64,000 nucleotides of DNA, taken from contig NZ_KQ954286.1 of NCBI RefSeq assembly GCF_001519055.1, forward strand, positions 428,687 to 492,686. Reading direction: 5' to 3'. Under the pieces are notes generated by a model. It did no database searches and was not told the origin of the DNA. It was given only the letters and a program-made list of their open reading frames with translations. This document shows, piece by piece, positions 29,380 through 39,266 of this stretch. Positions within the stretch are counted from its first letter, which is position 1, and every line of letters starts with the position of its first letter. The position numbers and the translations under genes were made by a program. The DNA comes from Novosphingobium sp. Fuku2-ISO-50 (lineage in GTDB: Bacteria; Pseudomonadota; Alphaproteobacteria; Sphingomonadales; Sphingomonadaceae).

Positions 29380-29802
29380 ATGAGCTATAGCGGACGGTGC
29401 GCGTGCGGCGCGGTGACTTTGCGGATCGACGCCCAGCCGCTGGCCACGCGCCAGTGCTGGTGTCGGCAATGCCAGACGATCGCTGCGGGCAGCGCGACCA
29501 ACAACGCCATTTTCAAAAGCGATGATGTGCAGATCGACGGCGCACTCGGCGCCGCGACATGGACGGCAGCGAGCGGCAACACGCTGACCTTTCATTTCTG
29601 CCCCGCGTGCGGAACGCAGGTCTATGGCCAAAGCTCGGCACGGATGCATTTGAAAACCGTGCGCTTCGGCGTGATCGATCAGCCGAACGACCTTGCCCCG
29701 CAAGCGGTGATCTGGACCGACGACGCCCCCGCCTGGGCGGTGTTCGACCCCAAGCTCGAACGCTTTGCCCGCCAGCCCCCGGCACCGGCACCAAAAGGCT
29801 GA
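29380..29802 (+). CDS. GFA-family (glutathione-dependent formaldehyde-activating-like) zinc protein
   Basis: The 140-residue protein has the GFA/CENP-V fold, with paired Cys motifs for zinc: GRCACGAVTL, QCWCRQCQT and FHFCPACGTQVYG. The original family member (Gfa) binds an S-hydroxymethylglutathione adduct, but most relatives have no proven activity. It is inserted between the MoxR ATPase (10 nt) and the VWA gene (4 nt), so the three should be co-transcribed. Confidence 0.85.
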   Translation: MSYSGRCACGAVTLRIDAQPLATRQCWCRQCQTIAAGSATNNAIFKSDDVQIDGALGAATWTAASGNTLTFHFCPACGTQVYGQSSARMHLKTVRFGVIDQPNDLAPQAVIWTDDAPAWAVFDPKLERFARQPPAPAPKG

Positions 29803-29806
29803 CCCG

Positions 29807-30988
29807 ATGTTCTTCAATTTCGTCGACGAACTGCGCGCGGCCGGGATTTCGGCCAGTTTCAAGGAGCATCTCGTGCTTCTGGAAGCGCTCGACAAGCAAG
29901 TGATCGATCGCACGCCCGAAGCGTTCTATTACTTGTCGCGCGCAACGTTCGTGAAGGATGAAGGGCTGCTCGACCGCTTCGATCAGGTGTTCAACAAAGT
30001 GTTCAAGGGGCTGCTGTCCGATTATGGGCAGCGCCCGGTCGACGTGCCCGAAGACTGGCTGAAAGCCGTTGCCGAGAAATTCCTGACCGAAGAGGAAATG
30101 GCCGCGATCAAGTCCATGGGATCGTGGGACGAGATCATGGAGACGTTGAAAAAGCGGCTCGAAGAACAGCACGAGCGCCATCAGGGCGGCAACAAGTGGG
30201 TCGGCACCGGGGGCACCAGTCCCTTTGGCAATTCGGGCTATAACCCCGAAGGCGTGCGCATCGGCGGCGAAAGCAAACACGGGCGCGCGATCAAGGTCTG
30301 GGAAAAGCGCGAGTTCCAAAATCTCGACAACACGCGCGAACTGGGCACGCGCAATATCAAAGTCGCGCTGCGCCGCCTGCGCCGCTTTGCCCGCGAAGGC
30401 GCCGCCGACGAGCTTGATCTCGACGCCACGATCGAAGGCACCGCGCGGCAGGGCTGGCTCGACATCCGCATGCGGCCCGAACGGCACAACGCGGTCAAGC
30501 TGTTGCTGTTTCTCGATGTCGGCGGATCGATGGACCCGTTCATCAAGCTGGTCGAGGAACTGTTCAGCGCGGCGACCACCGAATTCAAGAACATGGAATT
30601 CTATTATTTCCACAACTGCCTTTACGAAGGCGTGTGGAAAGATAACCGGCGACGCTGGTCCGAGCGCACCAATACCTGGGATCTTCTTCACAAATTCGGC
30701 CATGATTACAAGATCATCTTCGTCGGCGATGCGGCGATGAGCCCCTATGAGATCACCCATCCGGGCGGCTCGGTCGAACATTTCAACGAAGAGGCAGGCG
30801 CGGTCTGGCTGCACCGCGTGGCGCAGACCTATCCCGCCACGGTCTGGCTCAACCCCGTGCCCGAAAAGCAGTGGACTTATTCGCAATCGACCAAGATGAT
30901 CCGCGATCTGGTCGGCGGCTCGATGCATCCGCTGACGCTGGGCGGGCTTGACGCGGCGATGCGCGAACTGACCCGCAAGAAGGGCTGA
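29807..30988 (+). CDS. VWA-domain protein, CoxE-like
   Basis: The 393-residue protein has a C-terminal von Willebrand factor A domain with a metal-ion-dependent adhesion site (KLLLFLDVGGSMDPFIKLVE) and a later FVGDAAMSPYEI segment. The N-terminal half (DELRAAGISASFKEHLVLLE) is the CoxE-like region. CoxE-type proteins act with MoxR ATPases to mature enzymes such as CO dehydrogenase; here the target is unknown. The MIDAS reads DxGGS, close to the usual DxSxS but with Gly in place of the first Ser. Confidence 0.85.
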   Translation: MFFNFVDELRAAGISASFKEHLVLLEALDKQVIDRTPEAFYYLSRATFVKDEGLLDRFDQVFNKVFKGLLSDYGQRPVDVPEDWLKAVAEKFLTEEEMAAIKSMGSWDEIMETLKKRLEEQHERHQGGNKWVGTGGTSPFGNSGYNPEGVRIGGESKHGRAIKVWEKREFQNLDNTRELGTRNIKVALRRLRRFAREGAADELDLDATIEGTARQGWLDIRMRPERHNAVKLLLFLDVGGSMDPFIKLVEELFSAATTEFKNMEFYYFHNCLYEGVWKDNRRRWSERTNTWDLLHKFGHDYKIIFVGDAAMSPYEITHPGGSVEHFNEEAGAVWLHRVAQTYPATVWLNPVPEKQWTYSQSTKMIRDLVGGSMHPLTLGGLDAAMRELTRKKG

Positions 30989-31055
30989 ACCCACGGCTTG
31001 ACCGGGCGCATCGGCAGCGGATTAATGCCCCCTGCCCATCCGCGAAAGGATCCGA

Positions 31056-32357
31056 ATGGCCGGTCATGATCCCCGTATTGCCCGTCGCGCGATTCTCGCG
31101 GCGACCTGCGGCAACGCGCTCGAATTCTATGACTTCGTCACATACGCCTATTTCGCGATCCAGATCGGCCACACCTTTTTCCCTTCGACCAGCGGCTATC
31201 TCAGCCTGATGGGATCGCTCGCCACGTTTGGCGCAGGCTTTGTCGCGCGGCCCGTCGGCGCCTGGATGATCGGCGGCTATGCCGATCGCCACGGGCGCAA
31301 ATCGGGCATGTTCCTGTCGATGATCCTGATGGGGGTCGGCATCATCACGCTGGCGCTGACGCCCGGCTATGCAACGATCGGCATTGCCGCGCCGATCCTC
31401 GCGATTGCCGCGCGGCTGTGCCAGGGCTTTGCGCTCGGCGGCGAAGTCGGCGCGGCGACCACCTACATGCTGGAATCGGTGCCGCCCGAGCGGCGCGGCT
31501 GGGCCTCAAGCTGGCAGAATTCGAGCCAGATGATCGCCTTTACGGTCGGCGCGCTGGTCGCCTTCCTGCTCAGTCTGTGGCTGAACGATGATCAACTGGG
31601 GCGCTACGGCTGGCGCATCGCACTGCTCGCCGGCACGACGATCCTGCCCTTTGCGCTGATGATCCGGTCGAGCCTGCCCGATCACCCGGTCCATCACGAC
31701 GCGCCGATGACCGAGGCGGAGGAATTGACGGCAACACCGACCGGGTTCTGGCGCGTGGTGATCCTGGGCATGATCATCATCGGCGCGGGCACGACCACGA
31801 CCTATATCTTTCTCTACATGGCGACGTATGCGCAAAACACCCTGCACTTGCCGATCTGGGTCGGGATGGCGGGCGATCTGGTCAACAATGGCGCAGGGAT
31901 GATGACCGCCATTCTGGGCGGCTGGCTGAGCGACAAGGTGGGGCGGCGACCGGCGATGATCTGGCCGCAAATGGCCTTTGTAGTGATGATCATGCCGCTG
32001 TTTACCTGGTTTCTGGCCGCGCCGACGATCGCGGCGTTTCTGATCCTCAATGTGGTATTGTCAGGCCTTGGCACGATGCCGTTTTCGGCGGCGTTTACCG
32101 CCGTCAGCGAAAGCCTGCCGCGTCGGATGCGCGCGCGGGCGTTTGCGCTGGTCTATACGATCCCGGTGACGACGATGGGCGGAACGACCCAGATGAATCT
32201 CGCCTGGCTGCTGCACCGGACGGGCAATCCGGCGGTGCTGGCATGGTATCTGATGGGCATCGCCTGCATGGGGCTTGGCGCAATGCTGTTCCTGCCCGAA
32301 AGCGCGCCGCTCAGCATCCGGCGGGTGCGGCGCGGCAGGCCGCTGCCCGCTCAATAG
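31056..32357 (+). CDS. MFS transporter, metabolite:H+ symporter type
   Basis: The 433-residue protein is a 12-helix major facilitator transporter. The loop 2-3 signature is GGYADRHGRKSG and its second-half equivalent GGWLSDKVGRRPA. CGNALEFYDFVTYAYFAIQI at the N-terminus and CQGFALGGEVGAATTYMLES are typical of the metabolite:H+ symporter family (citrate, shikimate, dicarboxylates, proline/betaine). The exact substrate cannot be told. A GAAAGGAT ribosome site precedes the ATG. It overlaps the convergent NamZ-like gene by 7 nt at the 3' end. Confidence 0.88.
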   Translation: MAGHDPRIARRAILAATCGNALEFYDFVTYAYFAIQIGHTFFPSTSGYLSLMGSLATFGAGFVARPVGAWMIGGYADRHGRKSGMFLSMILMGVGIITLALTPGYATIGIAAPILAIAARLCQGFALGGEVGAATTYMLESVPPERRGWASSWQNSSQMIAFTVGALVAFLLSLWLNDDQLGRYGWRIALLAGTTILPFALMIRSSLPDHPVHHDAPMTEAEELTATPTGFWRVVILGMIIIGAGTTTTYIFLYMATYAQNTLHLPIWVGMAGDLVNNGAGMMTAILGGWLSDKVGRRPAMIWPQMAFVVMIMPLFTWFLAAPTIAAFLILNVVLSGLGTMPFSAAFTAVSESLPRRMRARAFALVYTIPVTTMGGTTQMNLAWLLHRTGNPAVLAWYLMGIACMGLGAMLFLPESAPLSIRRVRRGRPLPAQ

Positions 32358-33559
32358 AGGCGATAGCGCGCGGTCTCTTCGCTCCAGGCCGCTTCGTCGG
32401 GCCGGGCCAGCGCGTCGAGATCGCCGGGCAGCGCGGCATGATCATCGACCCATTCGCGCAAGGCCGGGCCCCCGTTGATCACATCGATCGCCAGCCGATC
32501 CGTCACATATTCATAGGGAAAATCGCGCCACAGCGGATAGTCGGGGTAAAGCTGCCGGATCGCCTTGAACGCCAGTGCCTGCAATCGCCAGGGGCGAAAC
32601 GCGCGATGATCGTAAAACGGCCCTTCGGCATGGATCATCAGCGCCGAACATGCCTGATGCGCATGCTTGTGAAAGGTCGGTTCGAACCAGCATTCGCGCA
32701 AGCCGCAGCCCGCCAGCCACGCGGGCGCCAGCCGCTGCATCTGCGCCAGGACATCGCGCGCGGCGACATCGGGCGCGCCGAACAGGACTTCGAGCGGACG
32801 CGTGGTGCCCCGCCCTTCGGACAAAGTCGCGCCCTCGAGCATGACCGTTCCGGCATAAGCGCGCGCCATGTTGAGGCTGGCCGCATTGGGCGACGGGTTG
32901 ATCCACACCCGGCTTTCGGGCCAGCCGAAGCCGGGCCCGGCCTCGGGTGCCCAGCCCTCCATCGCGATCACCCGATAATCGACATCGAGCCCGAAATGAT
33001 CGATGAACCAGCGCCCCATTTCGCCCAGAGTCAGCCCGTGGCGCATCGGCATCGGCCCCGCGCCGACAAAGCTTTCATGGCCGGAGCGCAAGGTTGTCCC
33101 TTCGACGGGGCGCCCGGCGGGGTTGGGCCGATCAAGCACCCAGACCGCCTTGCCCGTGCCCGATACCGCTTCCAGCAGGTACAGCAGCGTGGTGACGAAC
33201 GTATAGATCCGGCAGCCGAGATCCTGGAGATCGAACAGAAACACGTCGGCATGGTCGATCATCGCCGCGCTCGGCCGACGCACTTCGCCATAGAGGCTGA
33301 ACACCGGAATCCCGTGGTCGGGATCGTGGAAATCGGCGGTTTCCACCATATTGTCCTGCTTGTCGCCTTTCAGCCCGTGCTGCGGGCCGAACGCAGCGCT
33401 CAGCGTCACTTCGGGCATCGCCGCCAGCGCGTCGAGCGAATGGACAAGGTCTTGCGTCACCGAGGCGGGATGGGCCACGAGCGCGACGCGCTTGCCCACC
33501 AGAGGCGCGCGCAAGGCGGGGTCTGCGATCAGGCGGTCGATGCCGAACAGGACTGTCAT
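32351..33559 (-). CDS. DUF1343 protein, NamZ-like exo-beta-N-acetylmuramidase
   Basis: The 402-residue protein belongs to the DUF1343 family. The Bacillus member NamZ removes terminal N-acetylmuramic acid from peptidoglycan fragments. Motifs are [66 protein letters not shown] and [10 protein letters not shown]. No signal peptide is seen, so it may act in the cytoplasm on recycled wall fragments. The ATG at 33559 overlaps the stop of the upstream DOMON-like gene (ATGA). Confidence 0.85.
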   Translation of the reverse strand: MTVLFGIDRLIADPALRAPLVGKRVALVAHPASVTQDLVHSLDALAAMPEVTLSAAFGPQHGLKGDKQDNMVETADFHDPDHGIPVFSLYGEVRRPSAAMIDHADVFLFDLQDLGCRIYTFVTTLLYLLEAVSGTGKAVWVLDRPNPAGRPVEGTTLRSGHESFVGAGPMPMRHGLTLGEMGRWFIDHFGLDVDYRVIAMEGWAPEAGPGFGWPESRVWINPSPNAASLNMARAYAGTVMLEGATLSEGRGTTRPLEVLFGAPDVAARDVLAQMQRLAPAWLAGCGLRECWFEPTFHKHAHQACSALMIHAEGPFYDHRAFRPWRLQALAFKAIRQLYPDYPLWRDFPYEYVTDRLAIDVINGGPALREWVDDHAALPGDLDALARPDEAAWSEETARYRLY

Positions 33560-34260
33560 GCTGCATCCGGTGCCGCAAGTGTGGCAGACAGGCAAGCCGG
33601 ATCGTGGAAATCGGGCACGTCCTGCGCATGAACCGCGGCCCAGAACGATTTCACCCCGCCCGCCTCCTCGATCACCGCCGTCAGGCCATACCGCCAGGGC
33701 AGCGGCGGCAGCGCGACGACGGGTATGGCGACATCGCAGAACAGCACATCGCCGCCCCGACGCGGGGTGATCACCGGCGGGCGCGGCACCGCGCGCTCCG
33801 CCATGCCGGTGCGATAGCCGTTGAAGTCATAGGCGGCCCAGCGTTCGGAGGGGGAAAAGTTGAACTCGGTGTAGCCTGTTGCCCCCCCTTCATCCCCCCA
33901 ACCTTCCCGCCGCTCATCCTGAGCCTGTCGAAGCCGCTCATCCTGAGCCTGTCGAAGGATGCGCGAAACGGTCGAGCCTGGGCCTGCTGGTATCGGCGCG
34001 CATGCTTCGACCGGCTCAGCATGAGCGGGGTCGGGGATCTGGGCGAGGTAATGCACCGGTGCCACGAACAGCTCGAAACAGGTCGTCTGCCACAGCCCGT
34101 CAGTCCGCGCGCGCCCGGCGAACGGCGGCACCACGAGATCGGCCGCGCCTTCCACTTTCCAGCGCAGCACGCACCAGTTGGCATCCAGCGAAAGAACGCG
34201 CGCCGCAATCGCGCCGACGCGCAAGGGCGGATGCGCCGGATGGGGGATCAGCTGCAACAT
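33556..34260 (-). CDS. DOMON-like domain protein carrying an in-frame palindromic repeat
   Basis: The 234-residue protein matches the DOMON-like proteins of sphingomonads ([20 protein letters not shown] at the start; [33 protein letters not shown] and [20 protein letters not shown] in the body). Between FELFVAP... and GYTEFNF lies a foreign segment of about 50 residues rich in RQAQDER, encoded by the repeat at 33908-34028. The frame stays open through it. It is transcribed with the NamZ-like gene. The function of the family is not known. The ATG at 34260 is preferred over a TTG 6 nt upstream. Confidence 0.75.
   Translation of the reverse strand: MLQLIPHPAHPPLRVGAIAARVLSLDANWCVLRWKVEGAADLVVPPFAGRARTDGLWQTTCFELFVAPVHYLAQIPDPAHAEPVEACAPIPAGPGSTVSRILRQAQDERLRQAQDERREGWGDEGGATGYTEFNFSPSERWAAYDFNGYRTGMAERAVPRPPVITPRRGGDVLFCDVAIPVVALPPLPWRYGLTAVIEEAGGVKSFWAAVHAQDVPDFHDPACLSATLAAPDAA
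33908..34028. repeat. Inverted/direct repeat unit inside the DOMON-like gene
   Basis: Arms at 33934-33965 and 33997-34028 are complementary over 32 bp with three mismatches; a second copy of the left arm's first part (CGCTCATCCTGAGCCTGTCG) lies at 33911-33930. The arms belong to the same family as 19847-19956. The unit lies within the coding sequence and keeps frame. Confidence 0.85.
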
Positions 34261-34314
34261 TTCCAACCGCCAAACTCCGTGCTAGGCGCGTTTTCCATTC
34301 AGGAAACGAGTGTC

Positions 34315-35544
34315 ATGACGCAATACAAGTCCGATCTTCTCCGCCTGCTTTCCGAACGGGGGCATATTCATCAGCTGACCGATGCCCATGGCCTCGACAC
34401 GCTGGCCAGCGAAGCGATCGTGACCGCGTATAATGGCTATGACGCCACCGCGCCATCGCTCCACGTCGGCAACCTGGCCTCGGTCATGCTGCTGCGCCGC
34501 CTGCAACAGGCCGGGCACAAGCCGATCGCGCTGATGGGCGGCGGCACGACCAAGATCGGCGATCCCAGCGGCAAGGACGAAAGCCGCAAGCTGCTCACCA
34601 CCGAGACGATCGCGGCGAACATCGCCGGGATCTCGCAAGTGTTTCACCGTCTGCTCGATTTCAGCGATGGCCCGACCGGCGCGGTCATGGTCAACAACGA
34701 CGACTGGCTGGCCGGGCTCGGCTATATCGACCTGCTGCGCACGGTCGGCCCGCATTTCACGGTCAACCGCATGTTGTCGTTCGATTCGGTCAAACTGCGG
34801 CTCGATCGCGAACAACCGCTGACCTTTCTCGAATTCAACTACATGATCTTGCAGGCCTATGACTTTCGCGAGCTGGCGCTGCGCCACGGCTGCCGGCTTC
34901 AGCTCGGCGGGTCGGACCAGTGGGGCAATATCATCAACGGCATCGAGCTGACGCGGCGGATGAACGCGATCGAGCTCTATGGCCTGACCACTCCGCTGCT
35001 CACCACGGCCGACGGGGCGAAAATGGGCAAGAGCGTGAATGGCGCGGTCTGGCTCAACGAGGCCGATCTGCCCAGCTATGACTTCTGGCAATATTGGCGC
35101 AATGTCGACGACCGCGATGTCGGCCGGTTCCTGCGCCTGTTCACCGATTTGCCGCTCGATGAAATCGCCCGCCTCGACGCACTGGCAGGCAGCGAGATCA
35201 ATGCCGCCAAAGTCGTGCTGGCCAACGAAGTGACGCGGCTGGTGCGCGGCGACGACGCTGCCAAAGCCGCCGAAGCGACCGCCGCGGCGACGTTTGTGGG
35301 CGGCGGCCTTGGCCAGGATCTGCCGACACTCGCGGTCGGCCCAGACGGCATCGGCGTGATCGACGCCTTGATCGCGCTGGGCTTTGCCGCCAGCCGGGGC
35401 GAGGCCAAGCGGCTGATTGCGGGCGGCGGCGCACGACTTGATGGCGCCGCGATCAGCGACGAAAACCACCATATCGCGCTGTCGGGCGCAGAGGTGCGTC
35501 TCTCGTCCGGCAAGAAGAAACACGCCATCCTGCGCCGGGCCTGA
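34315..35544 (+). CDS. tyrS: Tyrosyl-tRNA synthetase TyrS
   Basis: The 409-residue protein charges tRNA-Tyr. The class I signature HIGH appears as HVGN in [20 protein letters not shown] and KMSKS as [32 protein letters not shown] and [15 protein letters not shown] are typical of the bacterial short TyrRS. A C-terminal S4-like RNA-binding domain follows ([20 protein letters not shown]). The ATG at 34315 has AGGAAAC at 34301-34307. The gene is divergent from the DOMON-like gene. Confidence 0.97.
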   Translation: MTQYKSDLLRLLSERGHIHQLTDAHGLDTLASEAIVTAYNGYDATAPSLHVGNLASVMLLRRLQQAGHKPIALMGGGTTKIGDPSGKDESRKLLTTETIAANIAGISQVFHRLLDFSDGPTGAVMVNNDDWLAGLGYIDLLRTVGPHFTVNRMLSFDSVKLRLDREQPLTFLEFNYMILQAYDFRELALRHGCRLQLGGSDQWGNIINGIELTRRMNAIELYGLTTPLLTTADGAKMGKSVNGAVWLNEADLPSYDFWQYWRNVDDRDVGRFLRLFTDLPLDEIARLDALAGSEINAAKVVLANEVTRLVRGDDAAKAAEATAAATFVGGGLGQDLPTLAVGPDGIGVIDALIALGFAASRGEAKRLIAGGGARLDGAAISDENHHIALSGAEVRLSSGKKKHAILRRA

Positions 35545-35576
35545 GCGCTACGGACAGCCTTTGCGAATCAACCACT

Positions 35577-35605
35577 CGCCCGGCCTTTGCGCCGGGCGAT
35601 TTTTT
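35577..35605 (+). terminator. Intrinsic terminator after tyrS
   Basis: An 8-bp G:C stem (35577-35584 with 35591-35598) is followed by six T residues at 35600-35605, 33 nt after the tyrS stop. Confidence 0.85.
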
Positions 35606-35621
35606 ATGCCTTACCAAACGG

Positions 35622-35651
35622 TTGCCGGAATTTTTTTACCGCCTCCGGCAA
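35622..35651 (+). promoter_or_regulatory. Hairpin in the leader upstream of the PilZ gene
   Basis: TTGCCGGA at 35622-35629 pairs perfectly with TCCGGCAA at 35644-35651; the loop contains seven T residues. It lies about 117 nt before the PilZ ATG, so it may be part of a leader or a second terminator. Function unproven. Confidence 0.3.
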
Positions 35652-35767
35652 GCTTTTGCCGCCTGCTTTACGAAATCGTAGCCATTTCGGATGATGATTA
35701 TCGGGCTCCTGCGGGTCGGATTCACCTGCCTGGCGGGAGCGTGGCTCTGGACCAAGGAGGAGGAACG

Positions 35768-36106
35768 ATGTCAGGCGGGGCTCAGCTTTCAGTCACCGAT
35801 CAACGCAGTTCCACCCGCCATCCGGTGGATCTGACGCTCATGGCCGAACACCGCCGACTCGGCGATGTGATGCTGCAATTGATCAACGTGTCGACCACCG
35901 GTTTCATGGTGCGCAGCCCGCATGAACTCGGGCGCGGCGAACGCGTGACGATTCGCCTGCCGCAAATCGGCCGAATCGAAGCCTTTCTGGTGTGGAGCGA
36001 TCAGGACCGTTCCGGATTTCAATTCGAACGGATCATTCGGATGGATGATTTTGCCAAAATGATCAAATCGTTGCAGCCCAACCCCCGGCTGCGCTCACCG
36101 CACTGA
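35768..36106 (+). CDS. PilZ-domain protein
   Basis: The 112-residue protein is a stand-alone PilZ domain, the usual c-di-GMP receptor. The binding motif RxxxR is RSSTR (Arg13, Arg17), and (D/N)xSxxG is NVSTTG (Asn40, Ser42, Gly45), so ligand binding should be intact. The ATG at 35768 follows a strong AAGGAGGAGGAA ribosome site. It is a single gene with a leader of about 160 nt after the tyrS terminator. In sphingomonads such proteins often affect motility or polysaccharide, but no target is nearby. Confidence 0.9.
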   Translation: MSGGAQLSVTDQRSSTRHPVDLTLMAEHRRLGDVMLQLINVSTTGFMVRSPHELGRGERVTIRLPQIGRIEAFLVWSDQDRSGFQFERIIRMDDFAKMIKSLQPNPRLRSPH

Positions 36107-36241
36107 GGCTTGGCGCCCGATCAGAGCCCGCCCAAAGGCCGCACAGCTCCGATCATTTTATCAATCGATTTAGTTGAGATTTAGCGCCGGAAACGTTTGA
36201 TCGCTTGGCAAGCCGCCGCCGCGCTGTCATGCCTCGCATCC

Positions 36242-37552
36242 GTGACCGATAGAGCATCATCCCCGCGACCACCGACCGAGACGGCACTACCAGTCTCGCC
36301 CTTGGCGATACCCGATTACCGCCGGTTCTGGATCGCGCGCTGCGCCTCGGTCTTTGCCACCAACGGCATGGTCGTCGTGCTGGGCTATCAGCTTTACGAT
36401 CTGGCACGCGGGTCATACGGCATGTCGATCAAGGCCGCAGCCTTTCAGCTCGGCGTGCTCGGCCTGGTCCAGTTTCTGCCGCAGATTCTGTTCGCACCGA
36501 TCGCCGGCGTGATCGCCGACCGGTTCGACCGGCGCGCTGTCACCGCGCTGGCCACGCTGATCGATGTGCTGGTCGCGCTGACGCTGGCGCTGGTCACCGC
36601 GCTTGGCACGCTGTCTTTGCCGCTGCTGTTCGCGCTGGCCGCGCTGCATGGCACGGTGCGCACGTTCATCGGCCCGGCACAATCGTCGATCGCGCCCAAC
36701 ATCGTCCCCGCCCCGTTGATGCCGCGCGCCGTTGCGATCAGCGCGATGGCCTGGCAGGTCGGCGCGGTGGCGGGGCCGGCGCTGGCGGGCGTGCTGTTCG
36801 CGGTAAACCATGCGCTGCCTTATGCGCTGTCGGGCGTGCTGCTGTTGCTGGCGGCGATCGGCATCGCACGGATCCGCCCCGTGCCGCCGCCGCCCGACAA
36901 TGCCAAGACACACCCCTTGCGCCAGATGACCGAAGGCATGCTCTTTGTCTGGCGCGACCGCTTCCTGTTCGGTTGCGTGACGCTCGACCTGTTTGCCGTA
37001 CTGCTTGGCGGAGCAAGCGCGCTCCTGCCGATCTATGCGCGCGACATTCTGACCTGGCACGGCCAACCGGTGGGCGCCTATGGCCTGGGACTGATGCGCG
37101 GCATGCCCAGCCTCGGCGCAAGCGTCATCGGCCTGATCATTGCGCGCCGCCCGATCGAACAGGACGTCGGCGCGCGGATGCTGATGGCGGTCGCAGCCTT
37201 TGGCATTGCCACTGCCGGATTTGGCCTGTCGCGCAATTTCCTCGTCTCGCTGGCCTTGCTGGCAGCGCTGGGCGCGGCGGACATGGTCTCGGTATTCATC
37301 CGCAACACGCTGGTACAGCTTCATACCCCAGACGCTGTGCGCGGGCGCGTCTCGGCGGTTTCCGGCCTCGCCATTTCCGCTTCGAACGAACTGGGCGAAA
37401 TGGAATCGGGGCTTGCCGCCGCCGTGCTCGGGGCGACCGGCGCGGTGGTGCTGGGCGGGATCGGCGCAGTCGCGATAACCGCAGCCTGGACGCTGGCCTT
37501 TCCCGAATTGCGCCGCGTGCGCACTTTTTCTGCCAACTACGCCGACAGATGA
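36242..37552 (+). CDS. MFS transporter, EntS/DHA3-like
   Basis: The protein (436 residues from a GTG at 36242) is a 12-helix major facilitator of the EntS/DHA3 exporter type. DYRRFWIARCASVFATNGMV opens helix 1. Loop 2-3 reads APIAGVIADRFDRRAVTAL, and the mid-region AAALHGTVRTFIGPAQSSIA is typical. The start is uncertain: no ATG fits, and a TTG at 36197 or later TTG codons are alternatives. It ends 45 nt before cysK. Substrate unknown; export of a siderophore or drug is typical of relatives. Confidence 0.8.
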   Translation: MTDRASSPRPPTETALPVSPLAIPDYRRFWIARCASVFATNGMVVVLGYQLYDLARGSYGMSIKAAAFQLGVLGLVQFLPQILFAPIAGVIADRFDRRAVTALATLIDVLVALTLALVTALGTLSLPLLFALAALHGTVRTFIGPAQSSIAPNIVPAPLMPRAVAISAMAWQVGAVAGPALAGVLFAVNHALPYALSGVLLLLAAIGIARIRPVPPPPDNAKTHPLRQMTEGMLFVWRDRFLFGCVTLDLFAVLLGGASALLPIYARDILTWHGQPVGAYGLGLMRGMPSLGASVIGLIIARRPIEQDVGARMLMAVAAFGIATAGFGLSRNFLVSLALLAALGAADMVSVFIRNTLVQLHTPDAVRGRVSAVSGLAISASNELGEMESGLAAAVLGATGAVVLGGIGAVAITAAWTLAFPELRRVRTFSANYADR

Positions 37553-37597
37553 TCAAACCTGTTTCGCAACGATCCCCCATTTGAAGGAGCAAGCGAC

Positions 37598-38515
37598 ATG
37601 AAAGCAGATTCCGTACTCGCGACCATCGGCAAAACGCCGCATATTCGCCTGTCCCGGCTGTTTCCCGATCACGAGGTGTGGATCAAGAGCGAGCGGGGCA
37701 ATCCCGGCGGATCGATCAAGGATCGCATCGCGCTGGCGATGATCGAGGCCGCCGAAGCCGACGGCACGCTGAAACCCGGCGGCACGATCATCGAGCCGAC
37801 GTCGGGCAATACCGGCATCGGCCTTGCGCTCGTCGCGGCGGTCAAGGGCTATCGCCTGATTCTGGTCATGCCCGAATCGATGTCGATCGAACGCCGCCGG
37901 CTCATGCTCGCCTATGGCGCGACGTTCGACCTGACCCCGCGCGAAAAGGGCATGAAGGGCGCGATCGAGCGCGCGAAACAGCTGCTGGAGGAAATTCCCG
38001 GCGCCTGGGTTCCACAACAGTTTGAAAACCCTGCCAATATCGCGGTCCACGTGCGCACCACCGCGCAGGAAATCCTCGACGATTTCGCCGACACGCCGAT
38101 CGACGCGCTGATTACCGGCGTGGGCACCGGCGGGCATCTGACCGGTTGCGCCGAACGGCTGAAGCAAGTCTGGCCCGATCTCAAGGCCTGGGCCGTCGAA
38201 CCGGCGCTGTCGCCAGTGATTTCGGGCGGCCAGCCCGCGCCGCACCCGATTCAGGGGATCGGCGCCGGGTTCATCCCCGGCAACCTGCACACGCAATCGA
38301 TCGAGGGCGCGATTCAGGTCGACGCCGCCGATGCCAAGGAATGGGCGCGCCGCAGCGCACGGGTCGAAGGTCTGCTGGTCGGGATCAGTTCGGGCGCAAC
38401 GCTCGCGGCCATCGCGCAGAAACTGCCCGAGCTTCCTGTCGGCAGCCGCGTGCTCGGCTTCAATTACGACACCGGCGAACGCTACTTGTCGGTGCCCGAT
38501 TTCCTGCCGGAGTGA
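37598..38515 (+). CDS. cysK: Cysteine synthase A CysK
   Basis: CysK makes cysteine from O-acetylserine and sulfide. In this 305-residue protein the PLP lysine is Lys41 in [25 protein letters not shown] binds the substrate carboxylate, [10 protein letters not shown] binds the cofactor phosphate, and [10 protein letters not shown] is the serine near the pyridine nitrogen. A GAAGGAGC ribosome site precedes the ATG. A dienelactone hydrolase gene follows after 5 nt. Confidence 0.96.
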   Translation: MKADSVLATIGKTPHIRLSRLFPDHEVWIKSERGNPGGSIKDRIALAMIEAAEADGTLKPGGTIIEPTSGNTGIGLALVAAVKGYRLILVMPESMSIERRRLMLAYGATFDLTPREKGMKGAIERAKQLLEEIPGAWVPQQFENPANIAVHVRTTAQEILDDFADTPIDALITGVGTGGHLTGCAERLKQVWPDLKAWAVEPALSPVISGGQPAPHPIQGIGAGFIPGNLHTQSIEGAIQVDAADAKEWARRSARVEGLLVGISSGATLAAIAQKLPELPVGSRVLGFNYDTGERYLSVPDFLPE

Positions 38516-38520
38516 GCGGG

Positions 38521-39222
38521 ATGACGCTGGAGAGTATCGCCTATACCGACGGCGATCAGGCCTTGACCGGGTGGCTTGCCCGCCCGGTCGGGGCGCCCCG
38601 CGGCGCAGTGGTCGTCTATCCGACGATCATGAACGTCAATGCGCCGATCGAGCGCCGCGCGAGGCTCCTGGCCGAAGCCGGGTTCCTGGCGCTGATCGCC
38701 GATTTCTACGGCACGCCGGTCACCGACTTTGACCATTCGCGCGAACTGGCGAATGCCTTGCGCGCCGATGTCGACACCTATCGTCGGCGCATCGGCGCGG
38801 GCATTGCGGCGCTCCGCGCGCTGGCGGGCGGGTTGACGCTGTCGGCAGTGGGATACTGCATGGGCGGGCAGGCCGCGCTGGAAGCCGCGCGCGCGGGCGA
38901 AAATCTTGCGCTCGTCGCCAGTTTTCACGGCATCCTGTCGACCGACCGCCCGGCGAGCGCGCAGACGCCGATCGCCCCGCGCATTTTCGTCAGCCATGGC
39001 GATGCCGACCCGCTGGTGCCGCGTACCCAGGTCCTCTCGTTCTGGGAGGAAATGGACGAAGCAAGCGCCAACTGGCATTTCCACAGCTATGCCGGTGTGC
39101 GCCACGGCTTTACCGACCCCGGCAGTGACGCGCGCGGCGTTCCGGCGATCGCCTATGACGCCAGCGCCGATCGCCAGTCGTGGGCCGCACTGACCGGCCT
39201 GCTCGACGAAATCTACGGCTGA
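38521..39222 (+). CDS. Dienelactone hydrolase family protein
   Basis: The 233-residue alpha/beta hydrolase has the dienelactone hydrolase layout with nucleophile Cys113 in GYCMGG, Asp163 in SHGDADPLVP and His195 in AGVRHGFTDP. Classical members open lactone rings in chlorocatechol degradation, but the family is broad. It starts 5 nt after cysK, suggesting co-transcription, and ends at a terminator. Confidence 0.88.
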   Translation: MTLESIAYTDGDQALTGWLARPVGAPRGAVVVYPTIMNVNAPIERRARLLAEAGFLALIADFYGTPVTDFDHSRELANALRADVDTYRRRIGAGIAALRALAGGLTLSAVGYCMGGQAALEAARAGENLALVASFHGILSTDRPASAQTPIAPRIFVSHGDADPLVPRTQVLSFWEEMDEASANWHFHSYAGVRHGFTDPGSDARGVPAIAYDASADRQSWAALTGLLDEIYG

Positions 39223-39230
39223 GCGCCACC

Positions 39231-39259
39231 GCCCCTCCCCGCTCGGGGAGGGGCTTTTT
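39231..39259. terminator. Terminator between convergent dienelactone hydrolase and acyl-CoA dehydrogenase genes
   Basis: A 10-bp perfect stem (39231-39240 with 39245-39254), loop GCTC, followed by five T residues at 39255-39259. It serves the plus-strand gene well; the minus strand lacks a T run. Confidence 0.85.
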
Positions 39260-39266
39260 CATGGCG

